Shown: piece after piece, positions 47,282 through 57,971 of the stretch
Layout: each line of letters begins with the position of its first letter
Position numbering within the stretch: the stretch's first letter is position 1
NCBI GenBank assembly: GCA_033725935.1
Contig: MU867061.1
Coordinates: 558,001 to 622,000, forward strand
From: Cladorrhinum sp. PSN259
Taxonomy: Eukaryota; Ascomycota; Sordariomycetes; Sordariales; Podosporaceae
Direction of reading: 5' to 3'
DNA length: 64,000 nucleotides
Notes under the pieces: model-generated
What the model was told of the DNA's origin: nothing
Seen by the model: only the letters and a program-made list of their open reading frames with translations
Database searches by the model: none
Made by a program: the position numbers and the translations under genes

Positions 47282-48934
47282 ATGGGCTTCCTCCCATCAT
47301 TTGGACGCGCCAACAAGTCCCCCGACTCGGCCTCCATCAACAAGACAACCTCGCCTGCCCACGATGGCATCGAAAACGCAACTGGCTCGGATTCAGATGA
47401 CTTCGCCGCCATTGACCCCCACAGCGGTGTCAAGCGCGGCCTCAAAACCCGTCATCTTTCAATGATGGCACTCGCCGGCATCATTGGGCCCGGTCTTCTA
47501 GTAGGCTCCGGCGGTGCGCTTCACAACGGTGGCCCAGCGGCTCTCATCATCGGCTTCGGTGTTATTGGTATCTTGGCCTTCAGTATCATGCAGAGCTTGG
47601 GCGAACTTACTACTTTGTACCCAACCGGCGGCGCTTTCACAGGTTTGGCCGATAGGTTTGTCGACAAGGCATTTGGTACCGCTGTCGGATGGAACTACTT
47701 TATCATCTGGTTCTGCGTCTTGTCCAACGAATACAACGTCATTTCGAGCATCATGGTATTCTGGGAACCCGACGTACCATTGTGGGGATGGTTCCTGATC
47801 TTTTGGACCGTCTTTACTCTGTTCCAACTGCTTGGAGTCGAGACGTTTGGAGAGGCCGAATTCTGGTTGGCTCTCATCAAATTGGTTGGGTTGATTGCCT
47901 TCTTCTTCTTCAGCATCGTCTACGCTGCCGGTGGTGTCAAGGGCGCGCCCGCCATTGGATTCTCATATTGGCGGGACCCGGGAGCATTCGCGAATGGTTT
48001 CAGGGGTGTTGCTTCCGTCTTCGTTTTCTGCAGTACCTTCTACGCTGGAGTCGAGTCCGTTGCTGTCGCCGCCACCGAGACCAAGAATCCCCGCGTCGCA
48101 GTTCCCCTTGCCATTCGCCAAGTCTTTATCCGTATCCTCGTCGTCTACATGGGCAGCGCCTTTTTCTTTGGCCTTGTCTGCCCCTGGGACGACGATGGTC
48201 TCATCAATGGCTCCGCGCGCGTCCTCAAGAGCCCCATGACGGTCGCCCTTCAGAGAGCTGGCTGGGAGGGCGGAGTCCACCTCATCAACGCCTTTATCTT
48301 CGTCACGGTCATCAGTGCTATCAACTCGTCAATCTACATTGCCAGCCGAACCATTCTTTACATGGCTCAGGACGGCATGGCTCCGAAATTTCTTGGCTGG
48401 ACTGATCGTCGCGGTGTCCCCGTGCCCGCCATCCTGTTTACCAACGCTTGCGGTGCTCTCAGCATGATGAACGTCAGCACCGGTGCTGGCAAGGCTTATG
48501 GCTACATCGTCAACTTGAGCGGCGTCTCCACCTTCATCGTCTGGGGAGCCATCAGCTTCACTCACATCCGCTTCCGTTCGGCATGGAAGGTTCAGGGCTA
48601 CACCGAGGCTGATCTTCCATTCAAGTCCAAGCTTTACCCATGGAACGCTTACTTCGGTCTTGGTGCCAACATTTTCCTGGCTCTTATTCAGGGATGGTCT
48701 GTGTTTGCCCCCTTTAATGGTGTTGACTTTGTTGTCGCTTATCTTTTGTTGCCACTGTTTTTTATCATCTTCGCGGGGTACAAGCTCATCAACAAGACCA
48801 AGTGGTGGAAGGCTCACGAGATTGACCTGCAGTCTGGCAGACGTAGGGATCTGGATGAGGGCAGAAAATTGACTAACGGGGAGGAGCTTGACAGTACCCT
48901 CCCGTGGCATAAAAAGCTGTGGAAGAGCTTGTAA
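47282..48934 (+). CDS. Amino-acid permease (YAT family), intronless
   Basis: 550-residue plasma-membrane amino-acid transporter. The cytosolic N-tail is followed by KTRHLSMMALAGIIGPGLLV, the family's TM1 region with its G-x-G substrate site, then ALGELTTLYPTGGAF-type segments (here SLGELTTLYPTGGAFT). About twelve membrane helices follow; FCSTFYAGVESVAVAATET is the conserved TM6 region. The tail ends with LPWHKKLWKSL. The gene has no intron, unlike the permease at 30075-32381, and the two proteins are clearly distinct subgroups. Substrate class not assignable. Confidence 0.94.
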   Translation: MGFLPSFGRANKSPDSASINKTTSPAHDGIENATGSDSDDFAAIDPHSGVKRGLKTRHLSMMALAGIIGPGLLVGSGGALHNGGPAALIIGFGVIGILAFSIMQSLGELTTLYPTGGAFTGLADRFVDKAFGTAVGWNYFIIWFCVLSNEYNVISSIMVFWEPDVPLWGWFLIFWTVFTLFQLLGVETFGEAEFWLALIKLVGLIAFFFFSIVYAAGGVKGAPAIGFSYWRDPGAFANGFRGVASVFVFCSTFYAGVESVAVAATETKNPRVAVPLAIRQVFIRILVVYMGSAFFFGLVCPWDDDGLINGSARVLKSPMTVALQRAGWEGGVHLINAFIFVTVISAINSSIYIASRTILYMAQDGMAPKFLGWTDRRGVPVPAILFTNACGALSMMNVSTGAGKAYGYIVNLSGVSTFIVWGAISFTHIRFRSAWKVQGYTEADLPFKSKLYPWNAYFGLGANIFLALIQGWSVFAPFNGVDFVVAYLLLPLFFIIFAGYKLINKTKWWKAHEIDLQSGRRRDLDEGRKLTNGEELDSTLPWHKKLWKSL

Positions 48935-49680
48935 AGCTGTTTGGATTTTAGTCCATGTTTTTACCTAAACAACAACGCGTTTCGGAGCGGGCATTTAGAT
49001 GTGCAGTCTTTTGGATATACCCAGGTAGATTGTTTTGAAGATAATACATACCTATCGTTCATGGACACTGTCTCCCAGAGTGACGGCCATTTCTTGCAGC
49101 TGATTCAATTTACCATTTGCGAAGAGTCTCATAAAAACAAGCCCGAAGCTACGCCATCAACATTACGTGTTGGTCCTTTCAATCTCTCGTCTTTCCACCC
49201 GTGTCCTCGTTATGCGCCCCAAAGTCTCAGTGTCATCTGTTATCTCGGTCCAGCTGCTTATGAACCAAATAGACTCGTCCTCCATTTCGATGACTAGAGC
49301 AAAAGACTCAGCAATTGGGAGCATCAACGGAGGCTTACAATTCGCTGAAGAGCTGATCACTATTTCCTCAATCGCCCAACCCATCTTTGAGTTCGAGGAG
49401 GACCTTATCAACCGGCGTGGCGCCCTAGCCTCTTGCGACGACGCTGCAGATCTGTACGTCGGCCCCGGAGAAGCAAGATCGTCGACGTCACCGGGTGCGT
49501 ACCGGAGAGACAGCTGGAGTCACTGGCACCCCTGTGACATCGAATCTGGCTAATATACGTATGCTCCGCACTATCTGCTTAACGAATAATTGCCACTAGC
49601 CTCGATAATCACAGCTGCTCTGTTCTTTGATCTTTATTTATAGATAAAATTGCGTCTACAAGGACCTCAGAACTAAAAAT
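48935..49680. other. Intergenic, possible upstream part of the decayed gene
   Basis: An open plus-strand frame around 49167-49553 has no recognised family and no good start. It may belong to the pseudogene that follows. Confidence 0.35.
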
Positions 49681-49689
49681 ACACTCTGC

Positions 49690-50222
49690 TTGCCGAGGCA
49701 GCGCAGCGATGCGTACCGGGCCACCGCTGCTTCCCTTCGGAGACCTTTTCTGGTTGGATTCGATGGAGCGAGGTCTAACGAGCCCATCAGGACGAACAGA
49801 ACACTGCCTCAGAGTCTGAGAACTTTGCACATTCCCTCTTCCAACACCCTGACTGACAAGAGGCGCGTAATGGCGAGCACTCTCACTTGCGTTATCGTAT
49901 GCAGCATGACCTGTACAGCTTGAGTGTTGCCCTTCTGGAGATTGGCCTACGGATGTCTCTGGAAAAGGAGAAGTCGCTGCGGTCTTTACGGACAGAGAGC
50001 TGGAATGACGAGGTTTCATTTCTGTTCCTTATCAAGGAGAGACTTGTGGCACTGGCTAGCAGTCAGAAACTGAGTATTACTATGGATGCACGGTATCAAA
50101 ACATTGCGTCAAGTTATCTCGACATTACCGTCTCAGAGTCCTATGACTTATCCGCGTTCCTGTTCGACATCGTATGGCCGCTGTGGGAGGTCAAATCAAG
50201 CCTGCAAGGTTCAGCACTGTAG
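49690..50222 (+). pseudogene. Broken kinase-like (HeLo-associated type) gene fragment
   Basis: Two frames each carry part of a fungal kinase-like C-lobe. In the first (49690 to about 49800) RRPFLVGFDGARSNEP matches the PYLVGFE-x-AR segment. In the second, SENFAHSLFQHPD is followed by an in-frame TGA (49854-49856) where relatives have Arg, then YRMQHDLYSLSVALLEIGL, the family's conserved MHDIYSLGVVLLEIGLW-like block, continuing to a stop at 50222. So at least one frameshift and one nonsense change separate the pieces, and the N-terminal part is missing. Relatives are large proteins with N-terminal HeLo-like or helical domains and a degenerate kinase domain. The fragment ends 160 bp before a tRNA gene. 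Confidence 0.72.
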
Positions 50223-50381
50223 ATGGCGATAACCTTCTGAACTAGCTGCTACTTCAGTTCAATCACCAGTATATCCTCCAGACACAACATTAAGCGACAC
50301 CAAGCCATGTGGGCGGCATCCCATTCCAGGAGACGCTGGGAGCTTCGATACCATCCGAATTGCCTCATCCAGCCGGCAACA

Positions 50382-50465
50382 TCCTCTGTGGCGCAATTGG
50401 CTAGCGCGTCTGACTGTTATTTAACAGGTATCAGGAGGTTGGAAGTTCGAGCCTTCCCGGAGGAG
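50382..50465 (+). tRNA. tRNA-Asn: tRNA-Asn (GTT) with intron
   Basis: The acceptor stem TCCTCTG pairs with CGGAGGA (one G-T pair). The D arm is GCGC/GCGC with an AATTGGCTA loop. The anticodon stem TCTGA/TCAGG encloses CTGTTA...A with anticodon GTT at 50416-50418. A 10-nt intron (50420-50429) follows position 37, the usual place in nuclear tRNA genes. The T arm is GGAAG-TTCGAGC-CTTCC. The discriminator is G, as expected for Asn. Confidence 0.95.
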
Positions 50466-50473
50466 TTTTTTTT
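50466..50473 (+). terminator. RNA polymerase III terminator of tRNA-Asn
   Basis: Run of eight T directly after the discriminator base. Confidence 0.9.
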
Positions 50474-51120
50474 GCCGGGTTATTGGTTTTGTTCCTCCAC
50501 ACCATACTCCACTCACGATTCACACTCGCGATACCTCTCATTTCCATTTTAGGTCAAAACAACGAAGCTAGCATCCCCATTGTCTCACACCCCTGCCAAG
50601 ACTGGGGATGTTTCACAACGCACCCATGCACGGACATTGCGATGATCCTCACTGGCAACTTGAGTTGATTTGCGCCAAGCTTCGATCAGACTCCTGGTTT
50701 CTCCTTGGCGCTAAGACCCCCCTGCTGGCACCTGGTTGTTTAGCTTGTGTTGTATCATTGCCAAGCGAACGACACCAGCGTCTCGGTAGCTTGGAGCGCG
50801 GTTATACCTTCCTCGTTTCAAAGACTCGGTGTAAAGGGATACGAGATTAACTTGATCACTTCAGATGAAGTATAAGTTCAGAGAGAACTGCCATCCCAAC
50901 TTTTAGATTTCAGAACAGCAGGCTCGGTACTCACCACACAATTTGACTATTCTTCATTTTTCCCCCTCTTTCTTACCATCTTTTTTTCCCTTGTACAATT
51001 CACTTCTATACCAGCCCCGGTGGCCTTTAGTTGATTCTCGCCTTGTTTCCTCAAATTAAAGCTCGTCAACTTCAACTTCAACTTTCTTACCACTCACCTT
51101 ACTTCCACACACACATCAAG
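50474..51120. other. Intergenic with promoter of the Egh16-like gene
   Basis: CT-rich tract from about 50950 and a probable 5' leader with ACTTCAACTTCAACTTTC. No other gene. Confidence 0.5.
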
Positions 51121-51804
51121 ATGCATCCCTCGTCCTTCCTCGCCTTCGCGGCCACCTTCCTCATCCCCGTCATCTCAGCGCACGGCACCCTCACCGAGAT
51201 CCGCGGCGCCAACGGCGTAAACATGCCCGGCCTCTCCGTCGGCGCCAACGCCAACAAGAACTCGCAAGCGAACACGGCCATCATCCGCGACGCAGACATC
51301 AAGTCCGGCCGCGCCAGCCCTCTCGGCCGTACATCCCGCGGCGGAGCGGTGACCGCCGCCTCGGCTCTGCAGTCCTTTGGTGCCGCATCCGGCGGCGGCA
51401 ACGCCACTTTACCCACAGCGGCAGACGACGGAACCATCACGGTCATCTACCACCAAATCAACGGCGACGGTGCGGGGCCCATCGACGCCGCCGTGGACGG
51501 CACCTCGGGCGGCACCCAAGCGAACGCGTTCAAGACCGCGCAGGTCACCCAGAACGTCCCCGGCACCAGGGGCACCGGAGGAAAAAGCAACACGGATTTT
51601 ACAGTAAAGGTCAAGATGCCCGCCGGCATGACGTGCGAAGCCACCGTCGGCGGGGTTCAGAATGTGTGCATCGTCCGGATCAGGAACGCGGCCGCTGCGG
51701 GCCCGTTTGGCGGTGCGGCTGCGTTCACGCAGAGCGGCAAGAACAGGAAGAGGGCTCTGGAGTTTAGGACTGCGAATAGGAACGAGGTTCCCTTTAGTGC
51801 TTAA
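51121..51804 (+). CDS. Egh16-like secreted protein (GAS1/MAS3-type)
   Basis: 227-residue intronless secreted protein similar to the Egh16 family of appressorium- and infection-associated proteins of plant-associated ascomycetes. The signal peptide (1-20) ends at ISA|HG, so the mature chain begins with His21, followed by GTLTEIRGANGVNMPGLSVG, the conserved family start. A second conserved block is IYHQINGDGAGP with His111. Two Cys near residues 165-180 may form a disulfide. The C-terminus is basic (KNRKRALEFR). A mature N-terminal His plus a second His recalls copper-binding histidine-brace proteins, but no such activity is shown by the sequence. Strongly GC-rich codon use suggests high expression. 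Confidence 0.88.
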   Translation: MHPSSFLAFAATFLIPVISAHGTLTEIRGANGVNMPGLSVGANANKNSQANTAIIRDADIKSGRASPLGRTSRGGAVTAASALQSFGAASGGGNATLPTAADDGTITVIYHQINGDGAGPIDAAVDGTSGGTQANAFKTAQVTQNVPGTRGTGGKSNTDFTVKVKMPAGMTCEATVGGVQNVCIVRIRNAAAAGPFGGAAAFTQSGKNRKRALEFRTANRNEVPFSA

Positions 51805-52423
51805 GATTTTGAGAGGTTGTACATACATACATACATACATGGGAGGGTTTTTTAAACAGTGATTTGTATAATTGGATGTATGGGAGGGAGGGAGGATTGA
51901 ATGAAGAAAATGTCATTTGTGTGGTTTTTTAATTTGCGAGTTTGTCGGTGATGTCAATGTCTGTGTTCAAGTGTCTGGGTTGTCTCACAATGTTACCTTT
52001 GGAGGCTTGATGCATTGGGTAAGGTGGATTCAGGGGTTCAAACTACATGGGGCTTGTCGCGACGATTAGGTAATTATTCCCGGCGAGGCAAGAGTTACCG
52101 CCGGTAAGGACAGCGGTTATAATTGGAGGAAATTTGTGTAATGGAGAGATGCACACGTTCAAGGGACGGACTGCATTCGGGGTTGGGCTCAGTTGAAGAA
52201 GTTGGAGGGTAGGAGTGAGACAGGGGAACAACGTCACAACAGGCGGCTTGAAGCGGCACCCCCCCACTCTCAAGTCACAATTAATGGAACCATTCTAGAA
52301 AAAAAAAGATTCGTCCGTCTTATGTGATGAATCGCGATATATATTACATGCATACAACCTCGTCTCTCTGCTGATCGTTTCCAGCACGCAACCACCCCTC
52401 TTCGCCCCGTCTACAATGAAACC
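51805..52423. other. Intergenic (convergent 3' regions)
   Basis: Holds an ACAT microsatellite (51821-51840) in the 3' region of the Egh16-like gene; otherwise nothing recognised. Confidence 0.5.
51821..51840. repeat. ACAT microsatellite, five units
   Basis: Five perfect ACAT units just downstream of the Egh16-like stop codon. Confidence 0.95.
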
Positions 52424-52768
52424 TCAAAAGACACAGCTTATTTTACCATCAGTCGTGGTCACGGCGGCCGGTCCAGCACTCCCGTTGGCAGTTGCGCAAG
52501 CATTCATGTCCGTACCGACTTTGTCGACATGAACCGGCGTGTTTACTGTTGCTGGGACGCCATTCACAGTACCGGCATTGGTAGCGGCAACGGCAGTGGC
52601 GTCTGGGAGTCCACGAGGAAATGGCAGTCAGCGTATGATTACTCGCACAATCCACGTGTGGTGGCTTGAGAAAACGGGTTCGGGTAAGAAATACCTTGTG
52701 GTACTGGCAGTGCCGACGTCAAAACTGCAAGACTAAGGACAAGGAGGTTCGAGACTTGAGAAAGATAC

Positions 52769-52770
<2 letters not shown>
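52424..52770 (-). CDS. 84-residue small secreted protein
   Basis: Short split gene. Exon 1 (52770-52695) encodes a signal peptide MYLSQVSNLLVLSLAVLTSA followed by LPVPQ. A 92-nt intron (donor GTATTT, branch CGCTGACTG, acceptor CCCAG) ends at 52603. Exon 2 (52602-52424) encodes an Ala/Thr/Val-rich chain (DATAVAATNAGTVNGVPATV, then HVDKVGTDMNAC) with two Cys, one in MNACATANG and one near the end (ISCVF), which could form a single disulfide. The join is phase 1 and in frame. The ATG directly follows a microsatellite. No family recognised. It lies back to back with the UstYa-like gene, about 710 bp between starts; it lacks the dibasic sites and repeats of a classic processed precursor. Confidence 0.65.
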
Positions 52771-52799
<29 letters not shown>

Positions 52800-52800
52800 C
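52771..52800. repeat. GAT microsatellite touching a start codon
   Basis: Nine GAT units plus GAC. On the minus strand this gives ATC repeats immediately before the ATG of the small secreted protein, with no extra in-frame ATG. Confidence 0.95.
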
Positions 52801-53480
52801 GATGGTGCTGTTTTCTAGGGATACGGGAAGAAAACTTGAAGATGGAGGAAGAAAAGTGCTTCTAGAAACTTGTCAGGTCCTGAAGAACTCGTCACATATT
52901 TATCACAATCGACCGATCACCCCCTCCTTCCTCCTTCAGTCTGTTGCATCAGTTTTCTAGATAGCTTTAGAACTGCTGCAAGAACAAAGCGGAACAATCA
53001 CAGGCCGCAGTAGTTCGTCGGGTGGGTAATACATCTTGGAAGACACTATTCCAATTCCAAAAGTTCCAGCTGTTGGAGGCTTGGCAGGTTGTAACCGGGT
53101 ACTTGGCGGTTGAGACCGTGCAAAGGAACGCTGCCATTATGCGAGCGTTGCTATGAGTTAACCGAGACGGGATGCTAACCCTCTACGGGAACCGATCCCC
53201 ATTTTGTGCCCAGACTTGACTCGATTCAGCCGTTATCTTCGATATCCCGAATGTGACCTTAATAAAGTACCCGACACCTGGAAGCGGCAATCGGGAGGAC
53301 GGCATCTGTCCAAAGGGGAGATGGTCACGCGGATCAATTATTTTGGCAAATTTCATTGCCAGGTGCATTTTTGTTGGTGGCCGAGTGTGTTCCAATTGCT
53401 TCACTGACGTTGGGGTTTTTCCATCAAACAACATCGCACAACTAACTTGTCAACCTGTGAATGAAGACGGAGCCTTTACA
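52801..53480. promoter_or_regulatory. Divergent intergenic region
   Basis: Upstream region shared by the small secreted protein gene (minus) and the UstYa-like gene (plus). No clear TATA box or other element identified. Confidence 0.4.
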
Positions 53481-54584
53481 ATGTCATTGCCAGATCTCGA
53501 TCTCTCTCCGTACGCCAAAGACATGGAGAAGCAGCAGATGTTGGCAGAATCAAAGGGCCAGGATACGTGGCACTTTTCAGATTCATGCTCGACCACAATC
53601 GATTTGACGGACCCGGAACCTGAGAGGTCTTCGAATCAGTTTGATTTCCAGCGGATATACAGCGTGACGCTTCACCTCGCTGTAGTTCTGTTGACGATGC
53701 TCTTGTGGCTCTCAAGAATGGAGAGCCAGAGCTGGAACTCGGTGATCACCCAAGGGCGAACATGGTGTAAGAAGTTTCAAGGGTCCGTTTATTACTACCT
53801 GGGTTCTTTTGACTGACGATCAATATCTCGGTAGCACCCGTACTTCCGTTTGTGAAACATGAGATCAGTGGAGAAAATGCACTTGACCATAGCAAGTTCA
53901 CCAAGTTCTCGGGCCCGCCATCAGAACAGTTGGATAAGAACTGGGATGATCTAGTTTTACGTACGCTTCTCCTTTCAGTACAGCCTGTCCTGAGATGCAT
54001 GCTGATCTTGCTGCCACAGCTATACACTTTCGGGCGAGTAGGGAAGAGTTGGAGCAAGCAGGGGAGACATATGAAGATGCAGTCGAGCTGAACGACGGCG
54101 GATATCTGGCCACCATTGGGGTATATCACGAGCTTCATTGTTTGGTAAGTCTCGTTCTGGGTCCAAGATATTTCACTGGTTCGTCGAGGCCTGACACGGC
54201 TCCCTACAGAGACGATTACGTTGGTTCCTCTACAAGGATCAATACTACCCGAATATCACGACGCCGCAGGAAGAGTACTTGAGAGGCCACCTCGGTAAGT
54301 TGCTAATATCAAAGAAAAGCAAAGTGCTATCCCGCTAAATGTATCTAGATCATTGCCTCGAGTCCCTGCGACTTACCGTCATGTGTCACGGCAACTCGGC
54401 CCTCTACTCGTTCTTCTGGCCAAACGGCAATGACCTAGCCGAACCTCTACAAAAGCCAGTAGCAAAGTCCAACGCCAAGGATGTCTGTGTCCAGTGGCGC
54501 TCAATAGAGGACTGGGGTTATTCCCGGATGGTAGCTCCGGATCATTTGCTCAAGAATCCGCGTGCCTCGAAAAACCCGAGGTGA
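53481..54584 (+). CDS. UstYa-like (DUF3328) protein
   Basis: 285 residues from five exons: 53481-53766, 53835-53960, 54020-54144, 54210-54294 and 54349-54584. The N-terminal cytosolic part is followed by one membrane segment near residues 62-80 (VTLHLAVVLLTMLLWLSR). The catalytic domain has the two family motifs HxxHC: HELHC (174-178) in GVYHELHCL and HLDHC (206-210), joined across an intron. The end DVCVQWRSIEDWGYSR fits the family. UstYa proteins oxidise and cyclise peptides in ustiloxin/dikaritin-type RiPP clusters; others act in polyketide or cyclochlorotine pathways. The start is the first ATG giving the expected topology. Its role here depends on a precursor that was not identified. Confidence 0.87.
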
Positions 54585-54723
54585 TCATTTTGGGCATGTC
54601 ACTAATCTTTTCTTGTACCTGGTAATTTTTTCCCTTTTTTCTGTACATAGTAACAACAGTTGGACAAATTGTGGGACAATGGTTAATTTAAAACACATAA
54701 CTTTGAGCTATGCGGTTGAAGTG

Positions 54724-56111
54724 CTACAACTGGTGTCCCTGAAACTCCCTGAACTTCTCCACGGCCTCCTTCTTGTACGCATTCAGGTCCAACGAATAAA
54801 GGAACGCCCACCTCGGTCCCAACGCGGGCCCCATCTTCTCTGGGTCCAATCCCACACCTTCGTCGCTCCCCGTCAGAATCTTTCCGGTCCCTCGGCTGGA
54901 GTCAATGACCTGTTGACCCCTCGGCCTCCTCAGTGCGTCGTAAGCCTTGAACGCAGCCTCAATCTCTCGAGCACTCGTTACGCGTCTAAACAAGGCCTCG
55001 AGAATGACGGCATCTTCGAATGCTTGTCCGGCCCCAGCACCCTGCCAGGGAGTGGTAGCATGCGCCGCATCACCCACGATGCACACCCTGCCCCTAGAGT
55101 AAGTGGGCGTAGACTTGTGTTCGTACTGCGAGTACGAATGTGGATCTTCTTGATCCAAAAGAAGCTGCCAAACAGAATTTTGTTAGCACATTTTAACCTT
55201 TTTTTCTTTTTTTCTTTTTTTTTTTTTTGGCCCGGGAGTAGATCACAACTCACCTCAATAGCCCCATCACCAATGGGACCGCCCAGCCAATCCTTCAACG
55301 TCTCCTTCAGTCCCTCCCTCGTCAACTTTTGTTTCCTCCCCTCGCGAGGAGACTCTTTCTCCACGGCAGAAATAACCACCTGCACCTGCGTCCTCGCTTC
55401 CGCGATATCGTGCATCACGAACGCCTGGTCCCCGATCCACCCGTACTGCCGGTCCTGATCAAAGTACTCCTCTCCCAGCGCGGCCTTGGCTTTCTCGTAG
55501 GGGACCATGACTCTGCAGTCCCAGAACCCGGCAGGTGAAGCTGCGTGTTCTTTTGCTGCCGAGTCACCCAAAACGTGCGCTCTGACAGAACTAAAGATAC
55601 CGTCCGCGCCAATGACCGCGTCGAATTGCCTTGTGACGCCGTCTTCAAACGTCACTGACAAGGTCCCGTCTTCTTCAGTTTCTCTGATGGCGGATAACTT
55701 TTTATTGGCATGTAAGAGTGCAGCAGGCAAGGGAGCCAGGAGCTCACGCAGCAAGGAAGCGCGATGAAGCACCATGCCCGGGTTTTCCGGGTCCTCGGCC
55801 ATGTCCGCTATGATGGTGCCTGCCTGCGGTCCGGACCCGATGACTAGCCGGGTGGAGTTCATGGGGACCGCCCCGGCCTGGGAGAGGAGCTGCTTGGAGG
55901 ACGGGATGACATGGCTTAGGGCGGCTTGCGCGTCGCCTGCCAGACCTACTGCCGCGCCTCGCTCGGAAAAGGTTGGGGCTGCCTCGAAGACGCTGACTTC
56001 TAGGTGTGGGATCTGGTAGAGGGCGTTGGCGAGGGTGGCGCCTGCTATGCCGCCGCCGATGATTGCGATGCGGATTGGGGGTTGGGTGGTGGTGGTGGTG
56101 GTGTCGGCCAT
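54724..56111 (-). CDS. FAD-dependent aromatic monooxygenase (salicylate-hydroxylase type)
   Basis: 432-residue flavoprotein hydroxylase. Exons are 56111-55254 and 55164-54724; the 89-nt intron contains an A-rich tract (T-run on the plus strand). The dinucleotide-binding motif GGGIAGATLANAL sits near residue 19 and the second FAD motif GDAAHATTPWQGAGAGQAFE is in exon 2. A central DAVIGADGIFSSVR carries the DG motif of the class A monooxygenases. Such enzymes hydroxylate phenolic or polyketide rings with NAD(P)H. The gene is convergent with the UstYa-like gene, 139 bp apart, which suggests joint function but does not prove it. Confidence 0.92.
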
Positions 56112-56697
56112 GGTGGATGGCTTTGCTTGCTTGGATCTTTCTTGGCGTTGCAGGTCCAGTCAGTTCAGGTTGCAGTCAGTACTTTTTTTTTTTGGGTGGA
56201 TTTGATTGATCGAGATCAATGAAAATTGAACTCGAGTTCCCACTCAGTGACTGACAAACTTGCTTGACTTTCAAGGATTATTAGCGAGGTGGTCGAAAGT
56301 CGGTCCATTTCTTACTTTTCTTACTTACTTGGCAAATGGTACGTTTGTATAGTGTAGTACTGCTCTTTGCAGGTGTGCAGGTGGGATCGGTCGTAGTCCG
56401 GCGTTGTAACGCTCAGGGGTTGTTGTTGTTTAGCCAGATTGCAAATCATCCGTGGCAAAAAAAAATACAACCATAAAGCGGTTCATGTGCAGGATGCGTG
56501 CATTCGACGCAGCTTCGTTATCACAAAAGGTTTTTGTGCAGAAGCTGAACTGCAGAGTAATATGCACAGGCTCGGCTTTTTGTCGCCAAGTTTGTTCCCT
56601 GATATTCTTTTGCTCATGATCCTCCGTGGTATCATTATCATTCTTCTTGACGCTAGTGCTAATTAGGGTTCTCCAGAATGAACCAACCCCTCTCGTG
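56112..56697. other. Intergenic
   Basis: Upstream region of the monooxygenase gene and 3' region of the SAT4 gene; nothing else seen. Confidence 0.5.
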
Positions 56698-57971
56698 TCA
56701 GACGGGCGATCCCGCTGCGTCACGGTGGGAAACCCTTACCGTGTGTCTGACAGTTATAGAATGTTTGCCTTCGTCGCTGCTTGGCTGCGAAACTGAGATG
56801 TCCGAGTTGTCACTGGTGCTTTTGGGGCGACTAAAGACTTTGTTCCAGGGGAGATCCCGAAACAAAACCTGGGAAACTGGGAAGCAGGCTGCACATATCG
56901 CAACACCACACTCGACCATTCCCCAGTAGAGTGACTCTGTGATGACAACTGCAAGACATACGTGTTAGTGTTGTGACCTTTTTGTCTTGAGAGAGGGGAG
57001 AACTTACGGATCTCATCAAGTTCTGGATCAAAGCCGCCAATTACAATCTTGATCAAGACGATAGACCGGAGGAGGGAGGCAATGACGGTTCTGCGTAATC
57101 ATGTGTCAGAAACAAAAGTCGCCCGAAAGCCGCAACGGAGTAGAGCCTCTTTACTTACGTCGACCCAAGTAAGAAGATGGCAAGAGCAGTGACCTTGTTG
57201 GAAACACTGAGGTGGGTGATGTTCCAGATCTAAATACCTTTTCGTCAGCACGGGTTCCAAATGGCATTGCCATCAAGAGCCAAGACTTACCAGCGGGACC
57301 GGAATAGCTAGGATGACCAGGTCCGTGGCAAAATCAGTAATGCAAAACGAGAGGTCTATGTACATGGTTCCCGGGCAGTTTTGAATGAGGTCCATTGTGG
57401 AACCGAAAAAAGCCCAAAAATGCAGCCTGCATTGGAACACGAACGACAGGAAGAAGGCCACGGTCCACATCCCAACAAAGACCTGCAGCCCTACGAGGAA
57501 CCAATACCTCTTGCTGGCCGTTGTGGCGGCGAAGATGCGGAAGTAGAAGAACAGGATGCTGAGCTTGGCGCATCCTAGCGCTATCGGCAGCATGATGAGG
57601 AAGCTGATCTCTGCCTTTGACGTTTCTGTCGTCTGCGCTGTCGATATTTCAAGCGGATTCCCGCTGTAATCTACCGGGACTTCCAATGGATACCCCAAAG
57701 CGTGTTGGGAGACACCGTAAACAAGGATGATGCCAATCCCCACCGTAAACAGCTTTGTTCATATGTCAGTCTTTTTTGCCATTACTGGAACTTGTAATTC
57801 TGCACCACATACCATGGCAGGAATGATAAACCAGTCATCCCATCTGAACGCTTGCTTTTGCTTCTTGCGTGCCAAAACACGAAGGCTCACTGCGGTGATG
57901 TCGACCAGGCTGAGGACAACACCCGCAGCTACGACGTGGCCTGGAGTTTGATAGTATGCCTGATGAACCAT
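56698..57971 (-). CDS. SAT4/fungal rhodopsin-domain integral membrane protein
   Basis: 341 residues from five exons: 57971-57813, 57752-57291, 57229-57159, 57090-57008 and 56948-56698. Seven membrane segments; typical motifs are RKKQKQAFRWDDWFIIPA after TM1, ALGCAKLSILFFYFRIF in TM3, FQCRLHFWAFFG after TM4, CITDFATDLVILAIPVPL in TM5 and the ESLYWGMVECGVAICAACFP segment in TM7. The C-tail is Ser-rich. The start at 57971 gives the usual short N-terminus; an in-frame ATG at 58103 would add 44 residues. Paralogue of the gene at 4812. Genes of this family often sit inside fungal secondary-metabolite clusters, and this one adjoins the monooxygenase/UstYa pair. Confidence 0.9.

Noticed and set aside
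47689..48405. 238-codon plus-strand frame
   Set aside because: Shadow frame inside the intronless permease gene at 47282-48934.
52449..52655. Cys-rich minus-strand frame with many Arg/Cys
   Set aside because: It is the wrong frame of the small secreted protein gene at 52424-52770, which has a signal peptide, a proper intron and an in-frame join.
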